A stretch of 64,000 bases of DNA from Senimuribacter sp049852125 (lineage in GTDB: Bacteria > Bacillota > Clostridia > Peptostreptococcales > Anaerovoracaceae): NCBI RefSeq assembly GCF_049852125.1, contig NZ_CP187532.1, positions 2,294,001-2,358,000 of the forward strand, read 5' to 3'. The notes beneath the pieces were generated by a model. That model was given only the letters and a program-made list of their open reading frames with translations. It was not told where the DNA came from and ran no database searches. Of the stretch, positions 33,732 through 43,347 are shown piece after piece. Position numbers and translations under genes: made by a program. The first letter of the stretch is position 1. The number at the start of each line of letters is the position of its first letter.

Positions 33732-34679
33732 CTACAGTTTTCCCAGGATCTCCACTTCCATCCCCGCATGTTCCTCAAAATAGGCTTTGATTTTCTCTAC
33801 ATACTCGTCTGCAGGCGGCTCAAACTGGGTCTGTTCGCCACCAATATGCTTTTTCTTGGAAATACCCAGATTGTGATACGGCAGCAGGGTCACCCGTTTG
33901 ATACCGTGCTCTTTATAAAATGCCGCCGTTTTCTCGATGATTCCCTGCGTATCGTTGACACCGCTGACAAGAGGCATACGCATCTGCAGCTTCTCGCAAG
34001 TCTCGGGGGACGCGGCAAGTCGCGACAAATTTTCTAAAATCACCTGATTGCTCTGCCCCACATACGCCTGATGCACTGCATCGTCGATGGATTTCATGTC
34101 GTAAAGCACATGGGTGACATTCGCCTTTTCGGAAAGTTTCACAAGCCAATCGCCGTTTCCAAAACCGGAAGTGTCCAGACAGACAGGAATGCCAAGGTCT
34201 GCCGCCCCATCCACCAGCGCGTTTACAAACTCTGGCTGGGCAAGCATCTCACCGCCGCTGACAGTCATCCCGCCGCCGGTGGTCTCGTAAAAACCCATGT
34301 CCTTTTCCACTTCCTCTAGAACTTCCGCTACGGTCATGGTCTTGGCAACAGGCAGAAGCGCTCTTGCATAGCAAATCTTTGTACACTCCATGCAGCTGTC
34401 GCAAAGTTCCCGGTTAATTTTAATTACATTTTCACTGTCGACGAAGACGGCATGCTTCGGACACTCCTTAACGCAGTAGCCGCATTTGATACAGCTGTTA
34501 GGCATTTCGATGACCTGCTGCGCAAAGTCAATGAGCTCTGGATTGTGGCACCAGGCGCAGTCCAGAGGACAGCCTTTGAGAAACACTGTGGTTCTGATGC
34601 CCGGTCCGTCTTCCGTGCTGAATTTCTGTATTGAACCGACTAACGCCGTCATTTCCTTGTTTTCCATCTTCGTCTCCAA
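33732..34679 (-). CDS. Glycyl-radical enzyme activase (radical SAM)
   Basis: The 315-residue protein has the activase cluster motif CPLDCAWC (CxxxCxxC) after KFSTEDGPGIRTTVFLKG, then two ferredoxin-type clusters (CIKCGYCVKECP, CDSCMECTKIC) and the TGGGMTVSGGEMLAQ segment. Such activases abstract hydrogen from the glycine of the partner enzyme using SAM. The two extra clusters put it with activases of dehydratases and decarboxylases rather than of pyruvate formate-lyase. It lies 19 bp downstream of the glycyl-radical enzyme and belongs to it. Confidence 0.95.
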   Translation of the reverse strand: METKMENKEMTALVGSIQKFSTEDGPGIRTTVFLKGCPLDCAWCHNPELIDFAQQVIEMPNSCIKCGYCVKECPKHAVFVDSENVIKINRELCDSCMECTKICYARALLPVAKTMTVAEVLEEVEKDMGFYETTGGGMTVSGGEMLAQPEFVNALVDGAADLGIPVCLDTSGFGNGDWLVKLSEKANVTHVLYDMKSIDDAVHQAYVGQSNQVILENLSRLAASPETCEKLQMRMPLVSGVNDTQGIIEKTAAFYKEHGIKRVTLLPYHNLGISKKKHIGGEQTQFEPPADEYVEKIKAYFEEHAGMEVEILGKL

Positions 34680-34698
34680 ATGTTAAAGTCTAAAAGTC

Positions 34699-37071
34699 TT
34701 ACGCCTCTTTAAAGTGGGTCGTTCTGTAGATGATGGTATCCTGCGCGCTCTTATCGAGTTCTGTGAAGTAAGCCATATAGCCTGCTACACGCACCATCAG
34801 TCCCTTGTAATGCTCCGGATCTTTCTGCGCCGCTTTCAGGGTTTCATCGTCTACCACGTTAATCTGAATGTGATTGCCGCCGTTGTTGAAGTAAGTTTTG
34901 ATGACGCCTTCGATTCTCTGCAGACCTTTTTCACCCTCTACACCCTTCGGGTCAAAGCGCAGGTTGAACAGCGCGCCGTCGTGGAATTTATCCTGACCCA
35001 TAGACGCAACGGATTTTACAGTGGCAGTCGGACCGCTGGTATCGCGTCCCATCATCGGGGAAGCATTGTCGCAGAACGGCTCTCCAGCCAATCTTCCGTC
35101 AGGGGTCGCGCCGCAGACCATACCGTGAGATACGTTTACAGTCTGGGAATGTACGTTAAAGGAGAACCAGCCGCCTCTCGCATCCGGCCAGGTCTGTACG
35201 TTATCCGCGATAAAGTGCATCATTTCCTTGTAAACGCCGTCTACGTGCGCATCGTCGTTGCCGAATTTCGCAGGTTTGTTCAAAAGCAGCTGACGCATTC
35301 TTTCTTCGCCCTCAAAGTTCTTGTCGATGGCAGTAATCAGCTCATCCATGGTGATGTCTTTGTCTTCAAATACACACTTCTCAATCGCGACAATGGAGTC
35401 AGCCAGGTTTGCAGCGCCAGTAACATACATGCCCGCCGTGGTGTATTTCGCGCCACCGTGCTGTACGGACTTACCACTTTCTACGCAGCCTTTGGTCACC
35501 ATACCCGCGAAAATCACCGGGAATCTGGTCATGTGCATGCTCTGCATCACTTTGTAACCGGTCGCGACCAGTTTATAGTGGTGTAAAATCTGCTTCTTCA
35601 GCGCGTCTTTAAATTCTTCGATATTCTTAAAGTCTCTCGGATCTCCTGTCTCAAGTCCCATCAGTTTGCCTGTAGACGGGTCAACACCATTATGGAGTAC
35701 GAACTCCAGCATTTTACCCATGTTGACATAGCCCGCGTCCGGGGAACCGTCTGTGGAACCGCCGCCAGGTCCCGGCTGGATACATCCTACGATGGTCCAG
35801 TCTCTGGCTTCTTCCATGGTGCAGCCCTTGCCCAGGGTCATCTTCATAGCGACGTCGTCGTTGAAGAATCCAGGATTTGCCTGCCCATCCTGAATCATTT
35901 CGCAGCCTTTGCGAATCAGGTCTTCCGGTGTGCCTTCCCAAACTCGTACGCCCATAACCGGCTGTGTCGTCTTCAGCTGATTTGCTGCTTCCAGACACAA
36001 ATAAGACAGTTCGTTGGTAGCGTCTTTGCCGTCCGGGGTCTGACCGCCGACCAGCAGGATTTCCCACATCGGATAACCGGCAAAGGAAGTGGCGTACCAT
36101 TTATCTCTGACTTCGTAAACCTCGCAGGATTTCAGGTACAGGCATTCCAGCATTTCCATGGCTTCTTCCTGTGTAATATTCTTTTCGTCGATGACGTCTT
36201 TTTTGTAGTAAGGCCACATGTACTGGTCAAATCTGCCGTATCCGTTTGCGGTGGTGCAGACTTCGATATGGAAGTATACGTGTGCAAACCAGATCATCTG
36301 CAGTGCCTGCCAGAACGTCTGCGGTGGATTTTCCGGTACCACACGGCAGTTTGCGGCGATGCCGAGAAGTTCTTTCTTTCTCTTTTCATCTTTACATTCC
36401 GCTGCCTGACGTTCTGCTTCTTCTGCCATTCTGTGGGCATAGGTAATCAGACCCTGACACTGAATGATGCACGCCTGCCAGAAGTTGACCTTTTCCTCGT
36501 CAGCCTGACATTCGCAGATCATATTATCGATGTTTGCCTGACATTCTTCCATGTAGCCGCGCAGACCTACCGTCAAAAGTTTTTCGTGATCGCAGGTGGT
36601 TTCGCCAGAAACGCCGTTGCGGAGACCTACGGTGATGATATCATCCTGAATGCACTCCTCAATGTGCGAAGGAAGCGCCGTCTTGGACATATCTTCCATG
36701 GATCTGCCTTCCCAGTACGGCAAAGTTTCCAGAATCAGCTTCTTATCTTCTTCTGAGATGTCGTACGGATCCTTGGTTCTGGTCGCGAACTCATTGATAT
36801 CACTGATATACCAGGAGCTGGACTGAAATTCCGGATGGAGGTTCGCGCCTCTGTACTTATTGGTCGCAGTACCGACAATCAGTTCATCTTCCATGATCAG
36901 CGTCGTCATATGCTCCATAATGTAATTGACAACTCTCGCCCGGAATACCGGAATCGCGTCGCCTGCAAATTTCTGATACGCTTCTGTGGCGAGCACAAGC
37001 CGTTCCGCCGTAATGCATGGACGGGTATTCCACAGCTTGTTTCTCATCCGCGTCAATCTTTCATTTAACAT
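34699..37071 (-). CDS. Glycyl-radical enzyme of unassigned substrate (Cys430-Ile-Gln432)
   Basis: The 790-residue protein carries the radical glycine near the end (RVAGYMAYF, Gly764) and the thiyl cysteine in VGCIQPGPGGG (Cys430). Overall it resembles the dehydratase/decarboxylase branch (GGAKYTTAGMYVTGAANLADSI, DGRLAGEPFCDNASP). In the characterised eliminases (propanediol, glycerol and hydroxyproline dehydratases, choline and isethionate lyases) the residue two after the cysteine is a glutamate; here it is Gln432. The residue two after Gly764 in the loop is Met rather than the common Ser. The reaction is therefore open. The operon with an SDR upstream and its activase downstream suggests an alcohol or keto group is handled before or after the radical step. 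Confidence 0.92.
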   Translation of the reverse strand: MLNERLTRMRNKLWNTRPCITAERLVLATEAYQKFAGDAIPVFRARVVNYIMEHMTTLIMEDELIVGTATNKYRGANLHPEFQSSSWYISDINEFATRTKDPYDISEEDKKLILETLPYWEGRSMEDMSKTALPSHIEECIQDDIITVGLRNGVSGETTCDHEKLLTVGLRGYMEECQANIDNMICECQADEEKVNFWQACIIQCQGLITYAHRMAEEAERQAAECKDEKRKKELLGIAANCRVVPENPPQTFWQALQMIWFAHVYFHIEVCTTANGYGRFDQYMWPYYKKDVIDEKNITQEEAMEMLECLYLKSCEVYEVRDKWYATSFAGYPMWEILLVGGQTPDGKDATNELSYLCLEAANQLKTTQPVMGVRVWEGTPEDLIRKGCEMIQDGQANPGFFNDDVAMKMTLGKGCTMEEARDWTIVGCIQPGPGGGSTDGSPDAGYVNMGKMLEFVLHNGVDPSTGKLMGLETGDPRDFKNIEEFKDALKKQILHHYKLVATGYKVMQSMHMTRFPVIFAGMVTKGCVESGKSVQHGGAKYTTAGMYVTGAANLADSIVAIEKCVFEDKDITMDELITAIDKNFEGEERMRQLLLNKPAKFGNDDAHVDGVYKEMMHFIADNVQTWPDARGGWFSFNVHSQTVNVSHGMVCGATPDGRLAGEPFCDNASPMMGRDTSGPTATVKSVASMGQDKFHDGALFNLRFDPKGVEGEKGLQRIEGVIKTYFNNGGNHIQINVVDDETLKAAQKDPEHYKGLMVRVAGYMAYFTELDKSAQDTIIYRTTHFKEA

Positions 37072-37101
37072 AAGTTTAAATCCCCTTTCTCGTTGATTGG
37101 C

Positions 37102-37857
37102 TTAACCAAGCATCATACCGCCGTCAGCAAGCACGTTGGAACCGTTCAGGAAGTTTGCTTCCGGCTGGCACATGAAGTAAACGATGTCTGCCATTTCGTA
37201 TGGTTCTGCAGGACGTCCCAGAGGTCCAAGGGTGATGCTTGCATCTTCCATGTCAGCAAAATCCGCTACAGATTTTTGGAACATAGCGGTGTTAACCCAG
37301 CCCGGAGAAATGGAATTGGAACGAATGCCATACTGTCCATATTCGTTGGCAACGTTCTTGGTCATGCCGATGACCGCCCATTTGCTGGAACCGTAACCGA
37401 TTTCGCAGGTGTAACCGCTCATGCCGGATACGGAACCGAAGTTTACGATATTGCCGTGCTTCTGCTCCAGCATGATCGGCAGGGTGTGCTTCATCATCGC
37501 AAAGGTGCCGAACACGTTTACGTTATAAATATTCTTAAAGTTTTCCAAGCTGCAGTCAACGGTTAAACCATATTCGCCGATGATAGCTGCTACGTTAATC
37601 AATGCATCGATCTTTCCAAATCTTTCCTTGACCGCCGCGATGGTTGCGATAACCTGTTCTTCCTCTGTAATATTCACCGGACAGATCGCAACTCTTGCTT
37701 CATCTAATTTCAAATCAGCTGCAACTGCTTTCAGCGCTTCTTCGTTGATATCACACATTGCCACACTGTATCCGTTTTCATAGAATTTCTTTACGATTGC
37801 AGATCCGATTCCGCCGGATGCACCTGTTACAACCGCAACTCTTGCTTCATTACTCAT
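37102..37857 (-). CDS. Short-chain dehydrogenase/reductase of the glycyl-radical cluster
   Basis: ATG at about 37857 (MSNEARVAVVTGASGG) is preceded by AGGAGG; an in-frame ATG seven codons earlier overlaps that site and is less likely. The 251-residue protein has the cofactor loop TGASGGIGSA, NVAA, the catalytic Ser142, Tyr155 and Lys159 (YGSSK) and a C-terminal NGSNVLADGGMMLG. Asp36 after the second strand favours NAD. It lies 30 bp upstream of the glycyl-radical enzyme and is the first gene of that operon. The substrate is unknown. Confidence 0.9.
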   Translation of the reverse strand: MSNEARVAVVTGASGGIGSAIVKKFYENGYSVAMCDINEEALKAVAADLKLDEARVAICPVNITEEEQVIATIAAVKERFGKIDALINVAAIIGEYGLTVDCSLENFKNIYNVNVFGTFAMMKHTLPIMLEQKHGNIVNFGSVSGMSGYTCEIGYGSSKWAVIGMTKNVANEYGQYGIRSNSISPGWVNTAMFQKSVADFADMEDASITLGPLGRPAEPYEMADIVYFMCQPEANFLNGSNVLADGGMMLG

Positions 37858-38060
37858 CTTAGTTCCTCCTTCTATCATCTGCCCAAGCAGACCCTATGTC
37901 AATCTTATTAATCTTATTCTAATTAGATTTATCCCCATATTCAACAATTATTTTGCCGTAAAAATCAATTATATTGCGCAAAAAAATCAGCCCAATCGCT
38001 TTCAAAGGGCCAGCATTTATGTTACAATTTTAACTATCATAGGAAACGGCAGGTGTCGCC

Positions 38061-39935
38061 ATGCTTTTTGAAAAAATCACGTATCAGGATGATTTTCCCA
38101 TCAACATTACCATTGCGAATATAGAAGATTACCCGATTCACTATCACCAGGATATTGAATTTGTTTTTGTGCTCAAAGGGCAGGTCACCCTGAAAAACGG
38201 CTATTGCAGCTATACCCTCCACGAAAGAGATATCTTTACCAACTCAGGTCATGAGGTTCACAGTCTGACCTCGGAAGATCCGGATAATATTGTCGCTTTG
38301 ATTCAGATCAGCACTCATTATTTTTCCCAGTATTTTCCTTCCCTGAGCAAAGCATGCTACCGCACCTACACCAACAAAGGGCGCAGCAGTAAGCACGATA
38401 ATCTGCAGGAAAAGCTGCTGGACATTTTGCTGCAGTATTCCATTCGAAGTTCCCGTTACAAGACAGAATGCACTTACGCCATGATTGAGGTCATCAAATA
38501 TTTGGAAAGGATTTTCAATCTCTTTGCCTTCAACGGCGAAATGGTGATTAATTTTGAGAGCAGCAACCCTGTGACCATCGAAAGAATCAGCCATATCATC
38601 GGCTATATCTATCAGAACTACGCGGAGAAGATTACCCTGGACGATCTGGCGGAAATCGAGCATTTGAGCACTTTTTATCTTTCCCATATTATCAAGGACT
38701 GTACCGGTATGAATTTTCGGGAATTCCTGTGCTTTGCCCGGGTAGAATGGTCTGAAATTCAACTTCTCGATACCAACAAAAAAATCAGTCAGATTGCCAA
38801 GGATGTAGGTTTTTCTACAACTTCCTATTACGAAAAATATTTCCGCAAATGGTTTGGTCTCTCTCCGCAGGAACACAGAGAAAAGTACCTGCCTATGGTA
38901 AAAAGTGAATTTCACCGGGAAACGCTGACATTAGTTCCCCCAAACAAAGCAATTACGCTGATTCGGAATCTGCTTTCTTCTCTGAATTCACAAAAGAACA
39001 GCGCCTCTTTAGTCAATACCCTGAAGCTGGAAATCGACACAGACATTCACACCGCGCCGCTGGCTTATATCTCACATCTTCTAATTGTGGAGGTTCGCTG
39101 TGAAGATTTTGCCGCCATGGGATTTCATATCTTCTCGAGGCTGTCCAATCTGTATCCGGAAACCGTCGTGCTGATTTACAGCGATGAAGATTCTCCGAAA
39201 CAGATCGACAAATTCCAAATGCTTCTGCAGACCGCAGGATTTCAGGTAGAATGCAAAAAGCAGAACTATCTTCCATTTTCCGTCATCTCAGCAGGAAACG
39301 ATTCCATCGCTTACCCGATTCACCTGATTCACAAGCTGATTCGTTCTGAGGAAAAAGAGATTCGACTGCCGCTTCGTGACTACGATACTGGCGAAATGAT
39401 TCTGAGCGGTCAGCCTGCCCTGCTGACAGCAAACGGCACCTGCAAACCAGGCTATTTTGCCTGTCAGCTGCTTTCCCGCCTGAAAGGAAATCTCCTGTGC
39501 TGGGGAAAACAGTACTGCGTCATCGAAACCCAGTCTGACAGCAATCCTGCCTACATCATCATCGTAAGCAACTTCAACGAAGCCATTTATGAAATGTGTA
39601 CCAAGGAGACCACTGCCCACCAGGCAAAAACCATTCTCAATGAGTTCAAAGACGAAATTGATTTCAATGTCAGTCTGAATCTGCCTCCGGGGATGTACTC
39701 GGTGATGAAATATTCCCTGACAAAGAACCGGAACATTTTCGCTTATTTGTCCGCCTTTGATTTTAACGACGATGTAGGCTTCCACAGTACGCAGACCATA
39801 TCCATTCCGACAGAACCGGAATTGGAACTCTATATCGAAGATGTGCGAACCACATTCAATATGAATTTTTCCATGAAAGGCGTAGACTTACAATATGCTG
39901 TAATCAGACTGAAAGGAGACTCTAAAGATGCCTAA
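38061..39935 (+). CDS. AraC-family regulator with C-terminal GH39-like domain
   Basis: The 624-residue protein has an N-terminal cupin (YPIHYHQDIEFVFVLKGQVTL), an AraC double HTH at about 165-270 (ITLDDLAEIEHLSTFYLSHIIKDCTGMNFREFLCFARV, ISQIAKDVGFSTTSYYEKYFRKWFGLSPQEHR), and a further 340 residues. That tail ends PPGMYSVMKYSLTKNRNIFA...ELYIEDVRTTFNMNF, like the GH39 beta-xylosidase fold found in some AraC fusions, but catalytic acid residues are not evident. It is divergent from the SDR-GRE-activase operon and probably controls it. Confidence 0.88.
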   Translation: MLFEKITYQDDFPINITIANIEDYPIHYHQDIEFVFVLKGQVTLKNGYCSYTLHERDIFTNSGHEVHSLTSEDPDNIVALIQISTHYFSQYFPSLSKACYRTYTNKGRSSKHDNLQEKLLDILLQYSIRSSRYKTECTYAMIEVIKYLERIFNLFAFNGEMVINFESSNPVTIERISHIIGYIYQNYAEKITLDDLAEIEHLSTFYLSHIIKDCTGMNFREFLCFARVEWSEIQLLDTNKKISQIAKDVGFSTTSYYEKYFRKWFGLSPQEHREKYLPMVKSEFHRETLTLVPPNKAITLIRNLLSSLNSQKNSASLVNTLKLEIDTDIHTAPLAYISHLLIVEVRCEDFAAMGFHIFSRLSNLYPETVVLIYSDEDSPKQIDKFQMLLQTAGFQVECKKQNYLPFSVISAGNDSIAYPIHLIHKLIRSEEKEIRLPLRDYDTGEMILSGQPALLTANGTCKPGYFACQLLSRLKGNLLCWGKQYCVIETQSDSNPAYIIIVSNFNEAIYEMCTKETTAHQAKTILNEFKDEIDFNVSLNLPPGMYSVMKYSLTKNRNIFAYLSAFDFNDDVGFHSTQTISIPTEPELELYIEDVRTTFNMNFSMKGVDLQYAVIRLKGDSKDA

Positions 39936-40866
39936 TCAAAATCACAAGTTAAGTGAACGCACTGCTGCCGTCGGACTGATGGTCGCCGCACTATTTTGGG
40001 GGCTCAGCTATCCTCTTACAAAATACGTAGAGGCATGCCCTACTTTCTATATCATTTCACTCAGGTTCGGCATCGCCGCGCTGTGTCTTGCCATCGCCTT
40101 TCATCGGAAGTTTAAACTGCTGAACAGAGACGTCATCAAGTACGCATTCTTGTTGTCTTTTGCCGTATTCCTCATGTTTGCCTTCGGCATCTGGGGCATT
40201 AAGTATACGACCTCGGTCAGATCTTCTTTCTTTACCACCTTGTCGTTCCTGATGATTCCGGTCCTGAACCGGGTCCTGTTTAAAATCAAAATTTCTAAGA
40301 TCATCGTAATCAGCGCTCTGCTCTGTCTTGTCGGCGTCTTCCTGCTATGCTACGCGCCTGGTATGGGTGGACTCGTCATCAATTCCGGAGATTTACTATG
40401 TATTCTAGCTGCTGTAGCCGGCTCGTTTCATATCATACTGGTTGAAAAGGTTTCAAAAAATCCGAGGGTCGATTCGTCTCTCTTTACCGTATTCCTCATG
40501 GGGTTCATTTCTCTGTGGGGCACGCTCATCGCAAGCATCACCGGTGATATCCATTATTCCCTGACCGGTAGCAGCCAGCTCATTGCCATTATCCTTATGG
40601 GCGTATTCTGCAGCGCCGTTTCTTTCTGCCTGCAGACCCATCTGGAAGCTTTTGTATCGCCTGACAGAGTCGGCGTCATCTTCGCCCTGGAACCAGCCTC
40701 CGGCTGCATTCTATCAGTCATTCTGCTGGGTGAAACCATGCGGTTCACCGGCTGGCTGGGTGCGGTCATCATCATGATCAGCATCCTGTATATGGAATTT
40801 GCCGCCGGCAAAGAAGCCAGCAAACAACCGGAAACTGAAGATTCTAAAAGAAAAGGCTCTGCATAA
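39928..40866 (+). CDS. EamA/DMT-family transporter
   Basis: The 312-residue protein has ten hydrophobic segments in two EamA repeats (VGLMVAALFWGLSYPLTKYVEACPTFYIISLRF; later FALEPASGCILSVILLGETMRFTGWLGAVIIM). Such proteins export or import small metabolites. Its start overlaps the AraC gene by 8 bp, so both share one transcript. It is likely the uptake or efflux partner of the glycyl-radical pathway (inference). Confidence 0.88.
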   Translation: MPNQNHKLSERTAAVGLMVAALFWGLSYPLTKYVEACPTFYIISLRFGIAALCLAIAFHRKFKLLNRDVIKYAFLLSFAVFLMFAFGIWGIKYTTSVRSSFFTTLSFLMIPVLNRVLFKIKISKIIVISALLCLVGVFLLCYAPGMGGLVINSGDLLCILAAVAGSFHIILVEKVSKNPRVDSSLFTVFLMGFISLWGTLIASITGDIHYSLTGSSQLIAIILMGVFCSAVSFCLQTHLEAFVSPDRVGVIFALEPASGCILSVILLGETMRFTGWLGAVIIMISILYMEFAAGKEASKQPETEDSKRKGSA

Positions 40867-40880
40867 AGCAGAGCTCTTTT
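40856..40880 (+). terminator. Terminator of the araC-eamA transcript
   Basis: GCTCTGC (40856-40862) pairs with GCAGAGC (40868-40874), followed by TCTTTT. The eamA stop codon lies in the loop. Confidence 0.75.
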
Positions 40881-40911
40881 CTGTTTTAGGATTAAATTTA
40901 GATTTTTTAGA

Positions 40912-41451
40912 TTATTTTTTAGAACGCTTTTTCTTTGCCTTTGCTCTCGCCTTCGCTTTTGCTTCCTGTTTTGCGCGCGCCTCACGCATTCTTGCCTCAT
41001 CCAATTGTCTGTTATATTCGTCCGCGTCTTCTCTGCGTTCTTCTTCTGTTCGATCATCTACATACATATTTGGATTCATCTTCTTAGCCAGTTCCATTAC
41101 GCCCCAAGCATCTTCCTCTTTAAACACAAAGGCTCTGATTGTCACATCCTTGGCGATTTCCAAGAGTATGTTGGGTTTGGCTTTCTTAAAATCAGGGCGA
41201 ATCGCGGTAATCTGACTCCACTCCCATTTGTTGGTCACTTTCATTCCAAATAGGTCGTATTCGATACAAACGCCTTTCTCAGATACCACATGCTCCTTTT
41301 TGAAGAAGATTGCCAGTGTAAGAATCACTGCCAGCATGATATACAGCCAATTTCTTTGTAAAAATGCCATATACAAGATAACAATGCCGCCTACCAGCAA
41401 GTATCCTTTCCGCTTTGTGTCTCGTGTTTTTACGATACCCTTGTAAACCAT
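40912..41451 (-). CDS. Small membrane protein with PH-like domain and basic tail
   Basis: A 179-residue protein with two adjoining membrane helices (GYLLVGGIVILYMAFL, WLYIMLAVILTLAIFF), then a beta-rich part (KGVCIEYDLFGMKVTNKWEWSQITAIRPDF) like a bacterial PH domain, and a Lys/Ala/Arg-rich tail (KAKARAKAKKKRSKK). I do not recognise the family. The tail is low-complexity and probably binds nucleic acid or acidic lipid, if anything. It is a single gene between two terminators. Confidence 0.7.
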   Translation of the reverse strand: MVYKGIVKTRDTKRKGYLLVGGIVILYMAFLQRNWLYIMLAVILTLAIFFKKEHVVSEKGVCIEYDLFGMKVTNKWEWSQITAIRPDFKKAKPNILLEIAKDVTIRAFVFKEEDAWGVMELAKKMNPNMYVDDRTEEERREDADEYNRQLDEARMREARAKQEAKAKARAKAKKKRSKK

Positions 41452-41487
41452 ATTGTACTCATTCCTTTACTTTTCTTTTGCAAAAAG

Positions 41488-41512
41488 CGCATACCCGTAA
41501 AACGGGTATGCG
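41488..41512 (-). terminator. Terminator of the nhaC locus
   Basis: CGCATACCCG and CGGGTATGCG form a perfect 10-bp stem with a TAAAA/TTTTA loop, followed on the minus strand by CTTTTTG. Confidence 0.85.
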
Positions 41513-41550
41513 TACGCTCTTTATGTTATATTTTGCAATTTGCCAATTTA

Positions 41551-43066
41551 TTATGCGATTCCCTTATAAGTACCGTCTTTTCTGAGCTCAGCAAGTCTTT
41601 CGAGTGCGTGCTCGTGTTCTTCAGCAGGCGCAGCAGCAGGTTTGCCAGCTTTGACCTTTCCACCGAAGAATCCGGTATGAGAACCATCCGCATAAATAAT
41701 GTTGCCGCCCCAAGCTGCAGTAGCCAGGGAAATAATTGGATTCAAGATATTGGTGAAGCAGAATGGCAGATAAGCCATAGTGCTTACGCCCAGCATGGAG
41801 GAATGATATACACCGCAGGAGGACCAAGGTACCAATGCGGAGAACAGTGTTCCGCCGTCTTCTGTACATCTGGAAAGCATGTTTCTGGAAAGACCCATAT
41901 CGTCGATCTTTTCTTTGTACATAGCTGGTGGAATGATGAGACCCAGATACTGGTCGCACATGGTCAGGATACAGAACATTGCAGTAACAATAACTGCCGC
42001 CATCAGGTGGAACGGAGTTCTGATCTTCTTGATGAAGGATCCCAACAGAGCTTCTACAGCTCCGATTCTGGAATACATACCGCCGAAGCCGATGGCAATG
42101 AGAGCCATATTGATGGTCCAAAGCATGGAATCCATACCGCCTCTGTTCAGCAGTGTATCAGCCAGTTCGTTGCCGGTTTCTGCGGAATATCCATAGTGCA
42201 GCATGGAGATACATTCTGCAAAGTTAGCGCCCTGGAAGATTACCGCGAAGATACAGCCTGTTACGGAAGCAAGCAGTACTCCAGGAATAGCCGGCATCTG
42301 CACAAGGGCTACGATGATGATTACTGCGATCGGCAGAATCAGAACAGGGCTCATGTATGCAAAGTGACCTTCAATTGCGGAAGATAAACCGTTTACCAAT
42401 TCCGGATCGTATTCACCAGCCTGACCGGTCAGAGCCAGTGCACAGTAAATTACAAACGCTACCAGGAACGCAGGGAACGTCGTTCCGATCATTGCTTTTA
42501 CATGGTCGAACAGTCCAGTCTGAGAAGCTGCTGCCGCCAAATTGGTGGAGTCAGACAGCGGGGAGAATTTATCTCCAGTACAAGCGCCAGAAAGAACCGC
42601 GCCTGCAATCATAGCAGGGTTGATACCCATGGTTGCGCCGATACTCATAAACGCGATACCCAGTGTAGGAAGATCCTAAGGACAAACCTACAATCGCGCA
42701 CAGTACGCAAACTGCCGGAAGGAAGATTGCCGGTGTGAAAATCTTCAGGCCATAGAATACGATGGCAGGAATCGTTCCGCACCATTCAAAGGAACCTACC
42801 AAACATCCTACAAAGAGTAAGATGAACAGCGCTTCTAGAATCTGGCTTACAGAATCAAAGCCTGCCGCCATGATTTCCTTTAGAGGAATCTTATTTTTTA
42901 CACCGATAATACAGCATACTACCGCCGTAATCAGTACATAAATGTGAGGGTCATTGCCCCACTTGAAGTAGAAGTTCGCAAACATCAGTCCTAAAAGTGT
43001 GAGAACCGGTAAAATGGCCTCAAACTTATTAGGAAGACGTTCGCCAGTTTTTTTCGTTTCTGTCAT
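41551..43066 (-). pseudogene. nhaC: NhaC-type Na+/H+ antiporter with a frameshift
   Basis: Two overlapping frames encode one protein. The N-terminal part starts at 43066 (MTETKKTGERLPNKFEAILPVLTLLGLMF) and stays antiporter-like up to VGLSLGSSYTG near 42680; then it turns into unrelated residues. The C-terminal part, in another frame, reads LPTLGIAFMSIGATMGINPAMIAGAVLSGACTGDKFSPLSDSTNL and continues to 41551. The break lies in the motif that is normally GLxxGSSxxTLGIAFM. A one-base or small indel near 42670-42685 explains it. Intact NhaC proteins exchange sodium for protons and some carry malate/lactate. A sequencing error is equally possible. Confidence 0.85.
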
Positions 43067-43347
43067 TACTAACTAACCTCCTAAAGTATGATAAAAAATA
43101 ATTTCTTCATTTTGCATTGTACCATATCTGCCATCTCCTAAATTAGTCTTAAATCCAGTGTTTTTTGCAAAATATTTGCAACTTTCTTATCAAACATTAG
43201 AAACAAACATCAAAAATTTGGCGTCACGACACAAAACATTATGAATTCTGTCATCATTATACCATTCTTGTCGGATATCGCAATGATTATTTTGCTACTT
43301 TTATTTACCAGTTTGCTATTTCTGAAAACTCCATCAATTGACTACTA

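Noticed and set aside
34714..36756. Long plus-strand frames opposite the glycyl-radical enzyme
   Set aside because: Antisense shadows caused by codon bias of the real gene; residue composition is not protein-like.
34699..37071. Pyruvate formate-lyase
   Set aside because: There is no adjacent Cys-Cys pair, the sequence follows the dehydratase/decarboxylase branch, and the activase has two extra clusters.
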